DNA of 64,000 nucleotides from Variovorax paradoxus (lineage in GTDB: Bacteria; Pseudomonadota; Gammaproteobacteria; Burkholderiales; Burkholderiaceae_C): the NCBI RefSeq assembly GCF_009498455.1, contig NZ_CP045644.1:5087001-5151000 (forward strand), written 5' to 3'. Below, one piece after another: positions 28,304 to 38,260 of the stretch. The translations under genes and the position numbers were made by a program. Numbering within the stretch: position 1 is the first letter of the stretch; every line of letters starts with the position of its first letter. The notes under the pieces are model-generated. The model saw only the letters and a list, made by a program, of their open reading frames with translations. It ran no database searches and was not told the origin of the DNA.

Positions 28304-29681
28304 CGCGCGCCTGACCCTGGGAGCGCTCGCCATCGCGGTGGCGCTCGGCGGCTGCACGCTGTTCCAGCCGGAGCGGCGCGAGCAGCGTCCGCTCGGCGTG
28401 CCGCAGGCATGGCAGCAACAGCCGGCGTCGCAGAACGCGGCGGCCATGCCGCAGACCCGCTGGTGGACCGCCTTCCACGACCCGCGGCTCGACACCCTCA
28501 TCGACAACGCCCTGCGCACCAACAACAACCTGGCCGCCGCCGGCATCCGCGTGCAGCGCGCGCAGTTGCAGGCCGGCCTGGCGAACACGAACCTCACGCC
28601 GGGCGTGACGGGGCAAGTCGGCACCAGCCGCAGCTTCGACTTGAAGCGAGGCGGCGTGGCCGCATCAAGCGCGAACACCTCGTTGAACCTGAGCTACGAA
28701 ATCGATCTCTGGGGTCGCCTGTCGGCACAGCGCAGCGCCGCCGATTGGGAGCTCCAGGCCACCGAGTCCGACCGCGAGGCCACGGCGCTGGCGCTGGTCG
28801 GCACGACCGCCGGGCTGTACTGGCAAAGCGGCTACCTGAACCACCGCATCGCGCTGAGCGAAGCCGGCATGGCCGATGCTCGGCGCATCCAGGCGCTGGT
28901 GCGCGCCAAGTACGCGGCGGGCGCCGTGTCCGGGCTCGACGTCGCGCAGGCCGGCCAGAACCTCGCGAGCCAGGAGGCTGCGCACACGCAGCTGCTGCAA
29001 CAGCGCGTCGAAGCGCGCAACGCGCTGGCCATCCTGTTCGACATGCCGCCCGACACCCCGAAGGAGGAGCCGTCGCGGCTGCCGGACACCGCCTTGCCCG
29101 TGATCGATGCCGGCCTGCCCGCGAGCCTGCTGGGCCGCCGGCCCGACCTGCGTGCGGCGGAGCAGCGCCTGCGGGCGTCGCTGGCGAACGTCAATGCAAC
29201 GCGCACCGGCTTCTACCCGACGCTGAGCCTCACAGGCTCGCTGGGTGCGGGGAGCACTGCGCTGGGTGAGGTGCTGAAAAACCCGATCGCCACGTTGGGC
29301 GCTGGGCTGGTGTTGCCTTTCCTGCAATGGAACACCGCGCGGCTGACCGTCGCTGTGTCGCAGACGCAGTACGAAGAGGCGGTCGTCGGATTCCGCCAGT
29401 CGCTCTACACCGCGTTGTCCGAGGTGGAGAACACGCTGTCATCACGAACCCAGCTGCAGGACGAAAGCGTGAAGCTGGCCTTGGCGCTTCAGCAGGCGCA
29501 GCGCGCGGAAGCCCTGTCGGAAGTGCGCTACCGCGCCGGCGCCACCGCGCTGCAGCCGGTGCTCGATGCCAAGGACAAACGCCGAATCGCAGAGGTGTCC
29601 GTGGCGCAGAACCGGTTGAACCAGCTCAACGCCACGATGACGTTGTACAAGGCGCTGGGCGGCGCGGCCACTGTCGAGTAG
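28296..29681 (+). CDS. outer membrane efflux lipoprotein (NodT/OprM family)
   Basis: 461 residues with a lipoprotein signal peptide (ALAIAVALGGC, lipid-attached Cys at about 18). Two repeats of the TolC-like fold are seen, with NTSLNLSYEIDLWGRLSAQR and GRRPDLRAAEQRLRASLANVN as the NodT-subfamily landmarks. It forms the exit duct for MacAB. GTG start overlaps macB by 8 bases. The three genes together make a complete tripartite exporter. Confidence 0.92.
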
Positions 29682-29712
29682 GAAGAGAGAAACGGCTCCC
29701 ACGCCACAGCAG

Positions 29713-29904
29713 GTGCCCGGCAGGCGGTGCGGTGTGGGCGGCCCCTCTGTGCCGCCGAGGAGCGCAGCGTTTCGCGGATCAGGGCTTGCAGCTGTCTGAG
29801 CCGAAGGCGAGTTCTGCAAGACCCCGCGAAACGCGAGCACCGCAGGGCAGCCGCGAAGCGGCCGGCACAGTGGGGCCGACCGCGCCGTACCGCCTGTCGG
29901 GCGC
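29713..29904. repeat. long imperfect inverted repeat between the efflux and glycosyltransferase operons
   Basis: Outer arms GTGCCCGGCAGGCGG (29713-29727) and CCGCCTGTCGGGCGC (29890-29904) are near-complementary; inside them GCGTTTCGCGG (29767-29777) pairs perfectly with CCGCGAAACGC (29824-29834), and CTTGCAG (29785-29791) with CTGCAAG (29814-29820). The pairing nests, so the whole 190-base block folds into one long stem. No ORF of note. It lies between convergent genes, so it could also stop transcription on both strands. Probably a dispersed repeat element. Confidence 0.65.
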
Positions 29905-29918
29905 CCCTCAAAAGGGAC

Positions 29919-30698
29919 CTAAGCCTGAAACGGCGGCGCCCCCCGCACCTTCCGAACAAGCAGCCCCGGCAGCCGCAAGACAAACTCGACCATCAACCGC
30001 GTGTGCATCCAGGTCAGCAGCACGTTGTCGCGGCCATAGCGAAAGTGCGACACCCCGCCTTCTTCAGCCGTCAGGTACTTCACAGGCGCATCGATGTTCA
30101 CCGGCTTGACCCCGCGCCAGGCCAGTCGCACGACCGCCTCGGTATCGAAGTCGAAGCGCCGCATCCAGGGTTGCCGCGCCATCACCGCGATCAGGTCGAC
30201 CACCGGGTACACGCGAAAACCGTAGAGCGAATCGCCAACGCCCGCGAACAGCGTTTCGAGTTGCGTCCAGCCGTTGGACACCCGACGCCCACGCACCCGC
30301 AGCAACGGCGCACTGGCATCGAACACGGGCCGGCCCAGCACCATCGTCTCGGGCCGCGCCAGCGAGGCTTGCATGAAAGAGGGAATCAGGTCCGCCGGAT
30401 GCTGCCCGTCGGAATCCATCGTCAGTGCGTGCGTGAAGCCGGCTTCTTTCGCGGCCCGCAAACCGTGCAGCACCGCCGAGCCCTTGCCCTGGTTCTGCGG
30501 CAGCACCCACACGCGCAGACCGGGGTCGCCGGCCGCCATCTGCTGCAGACGCTCGCCCGTGCCGTCGTTGCTGCCGTCGATCACCACCCACACCGGGTTC
30601 CATTGGGCCCGCGCCGCGGCGACCGTCGAGAACAGGCGCTCGCCCGTGTTGTAGCTGGGGATCAGGACAAGGTGGGTGCGCGAGGCGTCTGCTGGCAT
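29919..30698 (-). CDS. glycosyltransferase family 2 protein
   Basis: 259 residues, GT-A fold. VLIPSYNTGERLFSTVAAA starts the nucleotide-sugar domain, VVIDGSNDGTGERLQQM and LTMDSDGQHPADLIP give the DxD-type metal site (DSD) and acceptor region. No membrane helices. The start overlaps the acyltransferase gene by 37 bases, so they are coupled. GT2 plus lysophospholipid-type acyltransferase plus chorismatase is the set found in aryl-polyene/xanthomonadin clusters, so it may glycosylate the polyene lipid; dolichol-type or other lipid sugar transfer is an alternative. Confidence 0.8.
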   Translation of the reverse strand: MPADASRTHLVLIPSYNTGERLFSTVAAARAQWNPVWVVIDGSNDGTGERLQQMAAGDPGLRVWVLPQNQGKGSAVLHGLRAAKEAGFTHALTMDSDGQHPADLIPSFMQASLARPETMVLGRPVFDASAPLLRVRGRRVSNGWTQLETLFAGVGDSLYGFRVYPVVDLIAVMARQPWMRRFDFDTEAVVRLAWRGVKPVNIDAPVKYLTAEEGGVSHFRYGRDNVLLTWMHTRLMVEFVLRLPGLLVRKVRGAPPFQA

Positions 30699-31459
30699 TC
30701 GGGGGACGCGTCGGTGGCGCGCTGCTCCATGTGTTGACGGAAATAGTGTTCCAGCTCGACCTGCAACGCATCGCTGTCCTGCGTCGGCGCAAAGCGCTTG
30801 CCCAGCCGCAGCGTGAACACGATGGGCAGCGGCGGCACGCGCCACAGCGGCCAGCCCTTGCCGAGGTAGGGCGAGTCGGTGTCGATGAACACGGTCTGGA
30901 TCGGCGCCTGCGCCAGCTTGGCGATCAGCGTGGTGCCGGGGCGGAAGGGGTTGAGCGGCGGCGTCACCGTGCGCGTGCCTTCGGGAAAGATCACGAGCTG
31001 GCCGCCCTGGCGCAGGTCGTTGACCGCCAGGCGCACCATCGTGCGGGCCGACTTGTTGCTGATGTAGCGCGCCAGCCGGGCGCCCGCGCCGAGGAAGATG
31101 TTGCCCATCAGCTCGGCCTTCATGATGCAGGCGCTGCGCGGCAGCCGCGCCACCAGCAGCAGCGCGTCGAGCATGGTCGGGTGGTTGGCCACGAAGATCA
31201 CGCCGGGTTCGTTGCGCATCGGGTCCAGGCACGAGGCGTCGATGCGCATCATGCCGGTGACGGAAGCGAGCCACCAGAACATCCGGTAGGCAAAGGCGAT
31301 GGTCATGCGGCCCAGCGCGCGCGCCGGTGCGGCCGGCATCACCGGGTACAGCAGCATGGCGACGAAGTTCCAGACCAGCGAGATCAGGCCGAGGAACAGG
31401 AGCAGCGCGTAGAGCATCAGCGCGAGCGGGATCGACGTGAGAAAACGCAGCACGTTCAT
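30662..31459 (-). CDS. 1-acyl-glycerol-3-phosphate-type acyltransferase
   Basis: 265 residues. Two N-terminal membrane helices (LMLYALLLFLGLISLVWNFV and nearby) precede the PlsC-type domain: VANHPTMLDALLL holds the catalytic NHx4D, and FPEGTRTVTPPLNPF the glycerol-phosphate-binding FPEGTR. It acylates a lipid-like acceptor at the inner membrane. In aryl-polyene loci such an enzyme links the polyene to a glycerol or glycan lipid. It sits between GT2 and chorismatase genes on the minus strand, 32 bases after the chorismatase stop. Confidence 0.85.
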   Translation of the reverse strand: MNVLRFLTSIPLALMLYALLLFLGLISLVWNFVAMLLYPVMPAAPARALGRMTIAFAYRMFWWLASVTGMMRIDASCLDPMRNEPGVIFVANHPTMLDALLLVARLPRSACIMKAELMGNIFLGAGARLARYISNKSARTMVRLAVNDLRQGGQLVIFPEGTRTVTPPLNPFRPGTTLIAKLAQAPIQTVFIDTDSPYLGKGWPLWRVPPLPIVFTLRLGKRFAPTQDSDALQVELEHYFRQHMEQRATDASPECQQTPRAPTLS

Positions 31460-31491
31460 GGGTGGTGTCGGTCGGACGGGCGGCGGACCGC

Positions 31492-32532
31492 TCAGGCGGC
31501 CTGCAGCCGGCCGGCGGCGACCGTGTGGGCCTCGATCTCGACCAGCAGATCGCTGCGGCAGATGTCGGCTTCCAGGTACACCGCGTGGCGGGCCATCGGC
31601 GCGTGCGCGCCGAGCGCGGCTTCGATCACCTCGCGCACGGCCTCGGTGTCCGACGGATGCCGCACGTACACCACGCCATCGAGCGCATCGAGCGAGAAGC
31701 GCGCGGTGGTCTGCGCATGGGCGGAGGCGATCACGGCCTCGAGGTTGCGCAGCGTTTCGCGGGTTTGCTCACGCACGTCGCCGTGGTGCACGGTTTCGTG
31801 GCCGACGATGCTTGCCGTGCCCGAGATGAAGAGCGCGACCTGGCCGTCGCCGATGTCCGCCAGCGCGGCGCGCGAAAAGGTCGGCGAGCGCGGGCCGTAG
31901 GTTTCGGGATAGCGGTAGGCCGACACCTGCCGCGGGTTTTCAACGGGCAGCGGCGCGGCGCGTCCTGCGAGAAAACGGATCGACAGCGCGCCCTGGCGGA
32001 TGCCCAGCGCGCAGGCGGCCGGGGCGCCCTCGAAGGCGGCACGGCCGGCTTCGAAGAAAGCCTCTTGCCGGCCCAGGTTGAACTGGCGGTAGCGTTCGAG
32101 CCCGCCGCCGTCGGCATTGATGCGCGGCAGGTAGTTCCAGATGCGCTGCAGGTGCGGCGTGTCGGCCTGGTCGAGCGTGCGGAACAGGTCGCGGTAGGCG
32201 CGCTGTGCAAGCTCGGTCAGGCTCTGGCCTTCCACGGCTTCATCGAGGTCGATGGCGCCGAGCAGCCAGTGCCCGTCGGTGCGCCAGCGCGCGATGCCGG
32301 TGGTGCCCGATCGGACCTGGGTTCCGTCGCCCACGTGCCACACGTCGGCCATCGCGCCTTGCGGCGACAGCACGCGCGCATTGACCGTGGGCATCCAGGC
32401 GACACCGTGCGGCGTGCCGTAGCCGAGTGCGGCAAAGGGGGCATGGCTGTGCGTGGCCAGCGCGAGGCTGTCCGGCAGCGAGAGGCGCTCCACGCGCAAA
32501 GGGGAATGAAGGTGGTCGTCCTGGGGGCGCAC
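31492..32532 (-). CDS. chorismatase (FkbO/Hyg5/XanB2 family)
   Basis: 346 residues. The two-half YjgF-like fold is visible from LYRDLFRTLDQADTPHLQRIWNYLPRIN (residues about 120-150) and LYLEADICR-type strands near the C-terminus (VYLEADICRSDLLVEIEAH). FNLGRQEAFF and VSAYRYPETYGPRSPTFSRAA contain the substrate-binding residues of the family. These enzymes cleave chorismate without a cofactor to 3- or 4-hydroxybenzoate or dihydroxycyclohexadiene-carboxylate; XanB2 feeds the xanthomonadin pigment. GTG 32532 starts 2 bases after the methyltransferase stop. The annotation 'pteridine-dependent deoxygenase' is an older name for this family. Confidence 0.82.
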   Translation of the reverse strand: MRPQDDHLHSPLRVERLSLPDSLALATHSHAPFAALGYGTPHGVAWMPTVNARVLSPQGAMADVWHVGDGTQVRSGTTGIARWRTDGHWLLGAIDLDEAVEGQSLTELAQRAYRDLFRTLDQADTPHLQRIWNYLPRINADGGGLERYRQFNLGRQEAFFEAGRAAFEGAPAACALGIRQGALSIRFLAGRAAPLPVENPRQVSAYRYPETYGPRSPTFSRAALADIGDGQVALFISGTASIVGHETVHHGDVREQTRETLRNLEAVIASAHAQTTARFSLDALDGVVYVRHPSDTEAVREVIEAALGAHAPMARHAVYLEADICRSDLLVEIEAHTVAAGRLQAA

Positions 32533-32534
32533 GT

Positions 32535-33326
32535 TCAGCGAACCTCGTCGGCGGTGGATTCGGGTTTGCGGCCGGTGTAGGCCGAGAAGACCCCGAGGCT
32601 CGCGTAGCGGCGCACCTCGCCGAAACCGGCGGCGCCCAGCGCCTGCATGACGCGCTCGGGCGGGATGCAGGCCTCGATGGTGTCCCAGTAGTAGCGCCAC
32701 AGTTCCGAGGTGTCGCTGCGGCGGCCGACCACGCGGGCGATCAGCGGCACCACGGCGCGCATGTAGCCCTTGAGCAGCGCCGTGGCGATGCGGCCTTCGG
32801 GCTTGGTGATCTCGAGCACCACCACGCGGCCGCCGGGGCGCAGCACGCGGTGGAATTCGGAAAAGGCGGCGGCCACATCGCTGATGTGGCGCATGGCGTA
32901 GCCCATGCTCACGAAATCGCAGCTGGCGTCGGGCCGGGGCAGGGCCTCGGCGACGCCTTGAATCAGTTCGACGCCGGGCAGCCGGACCTGGCCCATCATC
33001 CCGACGCTGGGGTCCACGCCGGTCAGTTTGCCGGCGGGGCCGATGATCTTCAGGGCCTCGCGGGCGACGAGCCCGGTGCCGATGCCCACGTCGAGCACCT
33101 GTGCGCCCGCCGCGAGGCCGGCCTGCTTCAGCGCGTCGCGCCGATACGCGGGGCCGGTGCCGAAGGCCAGCACGGCTTCGATGCGGTCGTAGTCCGCAGC
33201 CGTGCTGTCGAAGATGCGCCGCAGGAATGCCTGATGCTCCGCTTCGGTGTTGTAGTACAGCGGCAGCGGGGCGTGCGGCGGCAGGGCGTCGGGATTTCCC
33301 GTACCGGCAATAGGCGATGGCGTCAT
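32535..33326 (-). CDS. class I SAM-dependent methyltransferase (UbiE-like)
   Basis: 263 residues. VLDVGIGTGLVAREAL is the SAM-binding motif I at about residue 80, and GYAMRHISDVAAAFSEFHRVLRPGGRVVVLEIT (about 145-175) gives motifs II-III. The overall shape is close to UbiE/COQ5, which C-methylates quinone precursors, but ubiE itself is usually with ubiB/ubiJ, which are absent. Being first in the operon with the chorismatase, it may methylate the aromatic head of an aryl polyene, as in methyl-bearing aryl groups. It diverges from yebC, 118 bases apart. Confidence 0.78.
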   Translation of the reverse strand: MTPSPIAGTGNPDALPPHAPLPLYYNTEAEHQAFLRRIFDSTAADYDRIEAVLAFGTGPAYRRDALKQAGLAAGAQVLDVGIGTGLVAREALKIIGPAGKLTGVDPSVGMMGQVRLPGVELIQGVAEALPRPDASCDFVSMGYAMRHISDVAAAFSEFHRVLRPGGRVVVLEITKPEGRIATALLKGYMRAVVPLIARVVGRRSDTSELWRYYWDTIEACIPPERVMQALGAAGFGEVRRYASLGVFSAYTGRKPESTADEVR

Positions 33327-33444
33327 CGAACAATTATCACCAATTGGTCCGGGCGGAAATCCCGGGCGCCGGGGGAGCGTTGTGTGCGCCGGACAGTAAA
33401 CTCCACACTTGCTTTGAAAACACACGACAGCGAGAGAGATAGCC

Positions 33445-34170
33445 ATGGCCGGACATAGCAAGTGGGCAAATATTCAGCACCGCAAGGGCCGCCAGGACGA
33501 GAAACGGGGCAAGCTCTGGACCCGTGCCATCCGTGAAATCACGGTGGCGGCACGCGCCGGCGGCGCCGACCTCAGCGCCAACCCGCGGCTGCGGCTGGCG
33601 GTCGAAAAGGCCAAGGCGGTCAACCTGCCGATCGACACCGTCAAGCGCAACATCGACAAGGCCACGGGCAACCTCGAAGGCGTCAACTACGAAGAAATTC
33701 GTTACGAAGGGTACGGCATCGGCGGCGCGGCGATCATCGTCGACACCATGACCGACAACCGCGTGCGCACCGTGGCCGAAGTGCGCCACGCCTTCTCCAA
33801 ATACGGCGGCAACATGGGCACCGAAGGCTCGGTGGCCTTCCAGTTCAAGCACTGCGGCCAGATCATCTTTGCGCCCGGCACCAGCGAGGACAAGGTCATG
33901 GAAGTGGCCCTCGAAGCCGGCGCCGAAGACGTGATCACCGACGACGACGGCGCCATCGAGGTGCTCACCGCCATCGGCGACTTCGAGGCCGTGAAAAACG
34001 CGCTCGAAGCCGCAGGCCTGAAGCCCGACGCCGCCGAAATCACGATGCGCGCCGAGAACACCGTGGACGTGACCGGCGAAGACGCCGCCAAGATGCAGAA
34101 GCTCCTCGACGTGCTCGAGGACCTGGACGACGTGCAGGACGTTTATCACAACGCCGCACTGTCCGACTGA
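33445..34170 (+). CDS. YebC/PmpR family protein (TACO1-like)
   Basis: 241 residues. It begins [21 protein letters not shown], the invariant start, with [18 protein letters not shown] and the C-terminal [13 protein letters not shown]. YebC proteins act in the cytoplasm; recent work ties them to easing ribosome stalling at proline-rich stretches, older work to transcription control. Length is normal. It heads the housekeeping run; purD follows 43 bases later. Confidence 0.95.
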   Translation: MAGHSKWANIQHRKGRQDEKRGKLWTRAIREITVAARAGGADLSANPRLRLAVEKAKAVNLPIDTVKRNIDKATGNLEGVNYEEIRYEGYGIGGAAIIVDTMTDNRVRTVAEVRHAFSKYGGNMGTEGSVAFQFKHCGQIIFAPGTSEDKVMEVALEAGAEDVITDDDGAIEVLTAIGDFEAVKNALEAAGLKPDAAEITMRAENTVDVTGEDAAKMQKLLDVLEDLDDVQDVYHNAALSD

Positions 34171-34213
34171 GCGAATCAATGATGCAACCACAGCGACAAA
34201 CGAAAGCCCGCGA

Positions 34214-35512
34214 ATGAAGGTACTGGTGATTGGAGGAGGAGGCCGCGAGCACGCACTGGCGTGGCGGCTGGCGCAGGGCAACCGGGTCAGCCGCGTCTAC
34301 GTGGCGCCCGGCAACGGCGGCACCGTGAGCGACGAACGCTACGACTGCATCGACATCACCGAACCCGCCGCGCTGCGCGAGTGGGCGATGGCCGAGAAAA
34401 TCGCGCTGACCGTGGTCGGCCCCGAGGGGCCGCTGGCGGCTGGCGTGGTGGACGAGTTCCGTGCGCACGGCCTGCGCATCTTCGGCCCGACGCAGGCGGC
34501 TGCGCAGCTCGAAAGCTCCAAGGCCTTCTCGAAGGCCTTCATGAAGCGCCACAAGATCCCGACGGCCGAATACGAGGCCTTCACCGACGCAGCCGCGGCC
34601 CATGCGTACATCGACGCCAAGGGCGCACCGATCGTCGTCAAGGCCGACGGCCTGGCCGCCGGCAAGGGCGTGGTGGTTGCCATGACCGCGCAGGAAGCCC
34701 ACGAAGCCGTCGACTTCATGCTGGTCGACAACAAGTTCGGCGTGTCGCATAACGAAGGCGGCGCGCGCGTCGTCATCGAAGAATTCCTGCAAGGCGAAGA
34801 AGCCAGCTTCATCGTGATGTGCGACGGCAAGAACGTCGCCGCGCTCGCCACCAGCCAAGACCACAAGCGACTGCTCGATGGCGACGAAGGCCCGAACACT
34901 GGCGGCATGGGTGCGTACTCGCCCGCGCCCGTGGTCACGGCCGAGGTGCATGCGCGCGCGATGCGCGAGATCATCCTGCCGACCATCCGCGGCATGGAAA
35001 AGGACGGCATTCCGTTCACCGGCTTCCTCTATGCCGGTCTCATGATCGACGCCAACGGCCAGCCCAAGACGCTCGAATTCAACTGCCGCATGGGCGACCC
35101 CGAGACGCAGCCGATCATGATGCGGCTCAAGTCCGACCTGTTCGAGGTCTTCTGGCACGCCACCGACGGCACGCTCGACCAGGTCGATCTGCAGTGGGAC
35201 CGGCGCGTGGCGCTCGGTGTGGTGATGGCCGCGCACGGCTATCCGCTGTCGCCGCGCAAGGGCGACCGCATCAGCGGCATCCCGGCCGAGGCGCCCGATG
35301 CCGTGGTGTTCCACGCGGGCACCACGCTAGAGAACGGCGAGCTCAAGACCAGCGGCGGCCGCGTGCTCTGCGTGACCGTGCTGGCCGACAGCGTCAAGCA
35401 GGCGCAGCAGCGCGCCTACGAAGTCGCGGCACGCGTGCAGTTCGACGGCGCACAGTACCGCAAGGACATCGGCTACCGCGCCCTGAGCGCGCGCAACACG
35501 CCCCAATCCTGA
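34214..35512 (+). CDS. purD: phosphoribosylamine--glycine ligase
   Basis: 432 residues, second step of purine synthesis: joins glycine to phosphoribosylamine with [36 protein letters not shown], the ATP-grasp loop [13 protein letters not shown] near 145, and [30 protein letters not shown] (about 270-300) are invariant blocks. hemF starts in an ATGA-type overlap with its stop. Confidence 0.96.
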   Translation: MKVLVIGGGGREHALAWRLAQGNRVSRVYVAPGNGGTVSDERYDCIDITEPAALREWAMAEKIALTVVGPEGPLAAGVVDEFRAHGLRIFGPTQAAAQLESSKAFSKAFMKRHKIPTAEYEAFTDAAAAHAYIDAKGAPIVVKADGLAAGKGVVVAMTAQEAHEAVDFMLVDNKFGVSHNEGGARVVIEEFLQGEEASFIVMCDGKNVAALATSQDHKRLLDGDEGPNTGGMGAYSPAPVVTAEVHARAMREIILPTIRGMEKDGIPFTGFLYAGLMIDANGQPKTLEFNCRMGDPETQPIMMRLKSDLFEVFWHATDGTLDQVDLQWDRRVALGVVMAAHGYPLSPRKGDRISGIPAEAPDAVVFHAGTTLENGELKTSGGRVLCVTVLADSVKQAQQRAYEVAARVQFDGAQYRKDIGYRALSARNTPQS

Positions 35513-36432
35513 TGCCAGCCACCCAGCCGAAGGCGGTCGGCGACTACCTGCGCGGACTGCAGCAATCGATCATCTCGGCGGTCGAGGCGGCGGACGGCGG
35601 CAGCGCGGTGCGCGACGCCTGGCAGAAAGAACCCGGCGAGCCGCTGCAGGGCAACGGCCTGACCTGCATCCTCGAAGGTGGCGCGCTGTTCGAGCGTGCC
35701 GGCGTCGGCTTCTCTCAGGTGCGCGGCGCCAAGCTGCCGCCCTCGGCCACGCAGAACCGTCCCGAGCTGTCGGGCGCGCCGTTCGAGGCCATGGGCGTGT
35801 CGCTGGTGTTCCACCCGCGCAATCCGTACGTGCCGATCGTCCACATGAACGTGCGCATGCTGGCCGCGCAGCCCGCGGGCGGCGGCGAGCCCGTGTGCTG
35901 GTTCGGCGGCGGCATGGACCTCACGCCGTGCTACGGCTTCGAAGACGACGCGGTGCACTTCCACACCGTGTGCCGCGATGCGCTCGCACCCTTCGGCGCC
36001 GAGAAGTACCCGCGCTTCAAGACCTGGTGCGACGAGTATTTCTTTTTGAAGCACCGCAACGAGCAGCGCGGCATCGGCGGCATCTTTTTCGACGACTTCG
36101 CCGAGGGCGGCATCGAGAACGGCTTTGCGCTGATCCGCTCGGTCGGCGATGCCTTCCTGCAGGCTTACCTGCCGATCATCGAGCGCCGCCGCGGCATGCC
36201 GTACGGCGAGCGCGAACGCGAATTCCAGCTGTACCGGCGTGGACGTTACGTCGAGTTCAACCTCGTGTGGGACCGCGGCACGCACTTCGGCCTGCAGTCG
36301 GGTGGACGCACCGAATCGATCCTGCTGTCGATGCCGCCGCTCGCGAGCTGGGCGTATCGGCAAGAGCCCGAAGCGGGCAGCCCCGAAGCCGCGCTGTACA
36401 GCGACTTCATCGTGCGCCGGGACTGGGTGTGA
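35512..36432 (+). CDS. hemF: oxygen-dependent coproporphyrinogen-III oxidase
   Basis: 306 residues. It decarboxylates coproporphyrinogen III to protoporphyrinogen IX with O2. [43 protein letters not shown] and [31 protein letters not shown] (residues about 244-274) are the family blocks. Presence implies aerobic haem synthesis. It overlaps purD and nadD, so the four bases on each side are shared. Confidence 0.96.
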   Translation: MPATQPKAVGDYLRGLQQSIISAVEAADGGSAVRDAWQKEPGEPLQGNGLTCILEGGALFERAGVGFSQVRGAKLPPSATQNRPELSGAPFEAMGVSLVFHPRNPYVPIVHMNVRMLAAQPAGGGEPVCWFGGGMDLTPCYGFEDDAVHFHTVCRDALAPFGAEKYPRFKTWCDEYFFLKHRNEQRGIGGIFFDDFAEGGIENGFALIRSVGDAFLQAYLPIIERRRGMPYGEREREFQLYRRGRYVEFNLVWDRGTHFGLQSGGRTESILLSMPPLASWAYRQEPEAGSPEAALYSDFIVRRDWV

Positions 36433-37061
36433 GCCCCTCCGGTTCCGCTCTGCGCATCGGCGTCTTCGGCGGGGCCTTCGACCCGCCGCACAACGCCCAC
36501 GTTGCGCTCGCCGAAGCTGCCTTGGCGCAACTCGATCTGACGGAGCTGCACGTCATTCCCACGGGGCAGGCCTGGCACAAGAGCCGCACACTCACGCCGA
36601 AGGAAGATCGCCTCGCGATGGCGCAGCTGGCTTTCGGCAAACTGCGAGGCAAGGTCGTCATCGACAGCCGCGAAGTGTTGCGCGACGGCCCGACCTACAC
36701 GCTCGACACGCTGCACGAATTGCAGAAAGAGCAGCCCGGCGCACAGCTCGTTCTGGTGATGGGCGCGGACCAGGCGGCTGCCTTGCCGACCTGGCACGGC
36801 TGGCAGGATATACTCGGCATTGCTATCGTTTCTGTAGCGTATCGCGCACTATCGACGGGTGACGTCACTCGTTTTGATCCGAAACAGCTGCCCGGCCTCC
36901 CGGCTGGCGCGCGTTTCGAGGCGCTTGAACTGCCTGCCGCCATGGACACCAGCGCCACCGACATCCGGCGGCGTGTGGCGTCGGGTGTGGACATTTCCTC
37001 GCTGGTTCCGCCCACGGTTGCACGCTATATTGACCAACACCACCTCTACCGTTCTGCCTGA
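36429..37061 (+). CDS. nadD: nicotinate-nucleotide adenylyltransferase
   Basis: 210 residues. [21 protein letters not shown] holds the HxGH-like motif of the nucleotidyltransferase superfamily, and [23 protein letters not shown] is the C-terminal ISSTxxR-type motif. It makes deamido-NAD from NaMN and ATP. GTG 36429 overlaps the hemF stop. Codons 131-140 (IAIVSVAYR) are strikingly AT-rich for this gene and resemble the short ATTGCTATC repeat seen after the LysR gene. Confidence 0.94.
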   Translation: MSPSGSALRIGVFGGAFDPPHNAHVALAEAALAQLDLTELHVIPTGQAWHKSRTLTPKEDRLAMAQLAFGKLRGKVVIDSREVLRDGPTYTLDTLHELQKEQPGAQLVLVMGADQAAALPTWHGWQDILGIAIVSVAYRALSTGDVTRFDPKQLPGLPAGARFEALELPAAMDTSATDIRRRVASGVDISSLVPPTVARYIDQHHLYRSA

Positions 37062-37756
37062 TGACCACTGAAGCCGCCGCCAAAAAAGACATCCAAAAAC
37101 TCCAGCGAGCCATCATCGATGGTCTCGAAGACGTCAAGGCGCAGGACATCCAGGTATTCGACACGGAGCACCTTTCGCCGCTGTTCGAGCGCGTGATCGT
37201 GGCGTCGGGCACCTCCAACCGCCAGACCAAGGCGCTCGCGTCGAGCGTGCGCGACGCCGTGCGTGAAGCCGGCTTTGCCAAGCCGCGCACCGAGGGCGAG
37301 GAAAACGGCGAGTGGATCATCGTGGACTGCGGCGCGGCCGTGGCGCACATCATGCAGCCCGCCATCCGCCAGTACTACCACCTCGAAGAGATCTGGGGCG
37401 ACAAGCCGGTGCGCGCCAAGCTCGGTGCCACCAAGCCCGCGCTGGCCACCGCGTCGTCCGTCAAGGGCGCCGAAGAGAAGAAGACGGCCGCCGCCAAGAC
37501 GCCGAGCCTGCGCCGTTCGAGCGCCGCCAAGACCGCAATCCGCGCGGCCGAGCAGGAAGCCAAGGCCGCCAAGGCCCCGGCGAAGCGCGCGCCCGCGAAG
37601 AAGACCGCGGGCAAGACCGTCGCCAAGAAGGCGCCTGCGAAGAAGTCCACCACGGGCACCGCACGCGTGCCGGTGAAGGTCGTCGGCAAGCCGGCCGCCA
37701 AGAAGACCGCTGCAAAGAAGGCGCCGGCCAAGAAGGCACCCGCCCGCCGCGCATGA
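37061..37756 (+). CDS. rsfS: ribosomal silencing factor RsfS with long Lys/Ala-rich tail
   Basis: 231 residues. Residues 1-122 are the RsfS/RsfA domain ([47 protein letters not shown]), which binds uL14 and keeps ribosomal subunits apart in starvation. Residues about 125-231 are a basic low-complexity tail of [12 protein letters not shown] repeats, like histone H1 or the AlgP/HctB tails. The tail is nearly as long as the domain and is probably disordered and RNA- or DNA-binding. It overlaps nadD and rlmH by 1 and 4 bases. Confidence 0.93.
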   Translation: MTTEAAAKKDIQKLQRAIIDGLEDVKAQDIQVFDTEHLSPLFERVIVASGTSNRQTKALASSVRDAVREAGFAKPRTEGEENGEWIIVDCGAAVAHIMQPAIRQYYHLEEIWGDKPVRAKLGATKPALATASSVKGAEEKKTAAAKTPSLRRSSAAKTAIRAAEQEAKAAKAPAKRAPAKKTAGKTVAKKAPAKKSTTGTARVPVKVVGKPAAKKTAAKKAPAKKAPARRA

Positions 37757-38220
37757 AGCTGCTGGTGGTCGCCGTCGGGCAGCGCATGCCCGACTGGGCG
37801 CAGACTGCCTGGGACGACTACGCCAAGCGCTTCCCGCCCGAGCTCAAGCTCGAGCTGCGCGCCGTCAAGACCGAGCCGCGCGGCTCCAAGACACTCGAGA
37901 CGCTGTATGCCGCCGAGCGCGAGCGCATCGAGGGCGCCATCGCCCGCGGCATGCGCATCGTCGTGCTCGACGAGCGCGGCACCGCACTCACCACCAAGGC
38001 ACTGGCCACACGGCTGCAGACCTGGCAGGTCGAGGGCGACGACGTCGCGCTGGTCATCGGCGGCCCCGACGGGCTCGACCCGGCCTTTAAGGCCGCGGCG
38101 CATGAACGCATCCGCCTGTCCGACCTGACCCTGCCGCATGCCATGGCGCGCGTGCTGCTGGTCGAACAGCTCTATCGGGCGTGGTCGGTCAACGCGGGCC
38201 ATCCGTACCACCGGGAATGA
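37753..38220 (+). CDS. rlmH: 23S rRNA pseudouridine-1915 N3-methyltransferase
   Basis: 155 residues, SPOUT methyltransferase. [17 protein letters not shown] starts the domain; [25 protein letters not shown] (trefoil-knot SAM loop) and [27 protein letters not shown] are diagnostic. It modifies helix 69 after subunit joining. ATGA overlap with rsfS; the pair is a conserved neighbour set. Confidence 0.97.
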   Translation: MKLLVVAVGQRMPDWAQTAWDDYAKRFPPELKLELRAVKTEPRGSKTLETLYAAERERIEGAIARGMRIVVLDERGTALTTKALATRLQTWQVEGDDVALVIGGPDGLDPAFKAAAHERIRLSDLTLPHAMARVLLVEQLYRAWSVNAGHPYHRE

Positions 38221-38260
38221 CCACGGGGCCGGCGGTGGGGCCCACCACGGAGACCTGAAC

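Noticed and set aside
32535..33326. ubiE proper (ubiquinone C-methyltransferase).
   Set aside because: The fold is close, but ubiB/ubiJ are absent and it is locked in the chorismatase operon; a specific ubiE call is not supported.
37430..37753. A separate histone H1-like gene in the Lys/Ala-rich stretch.
   Set aside because: It is in the same frame as the RsfS domain with no internal start and ribosome site, so it is a C-terminal extension.
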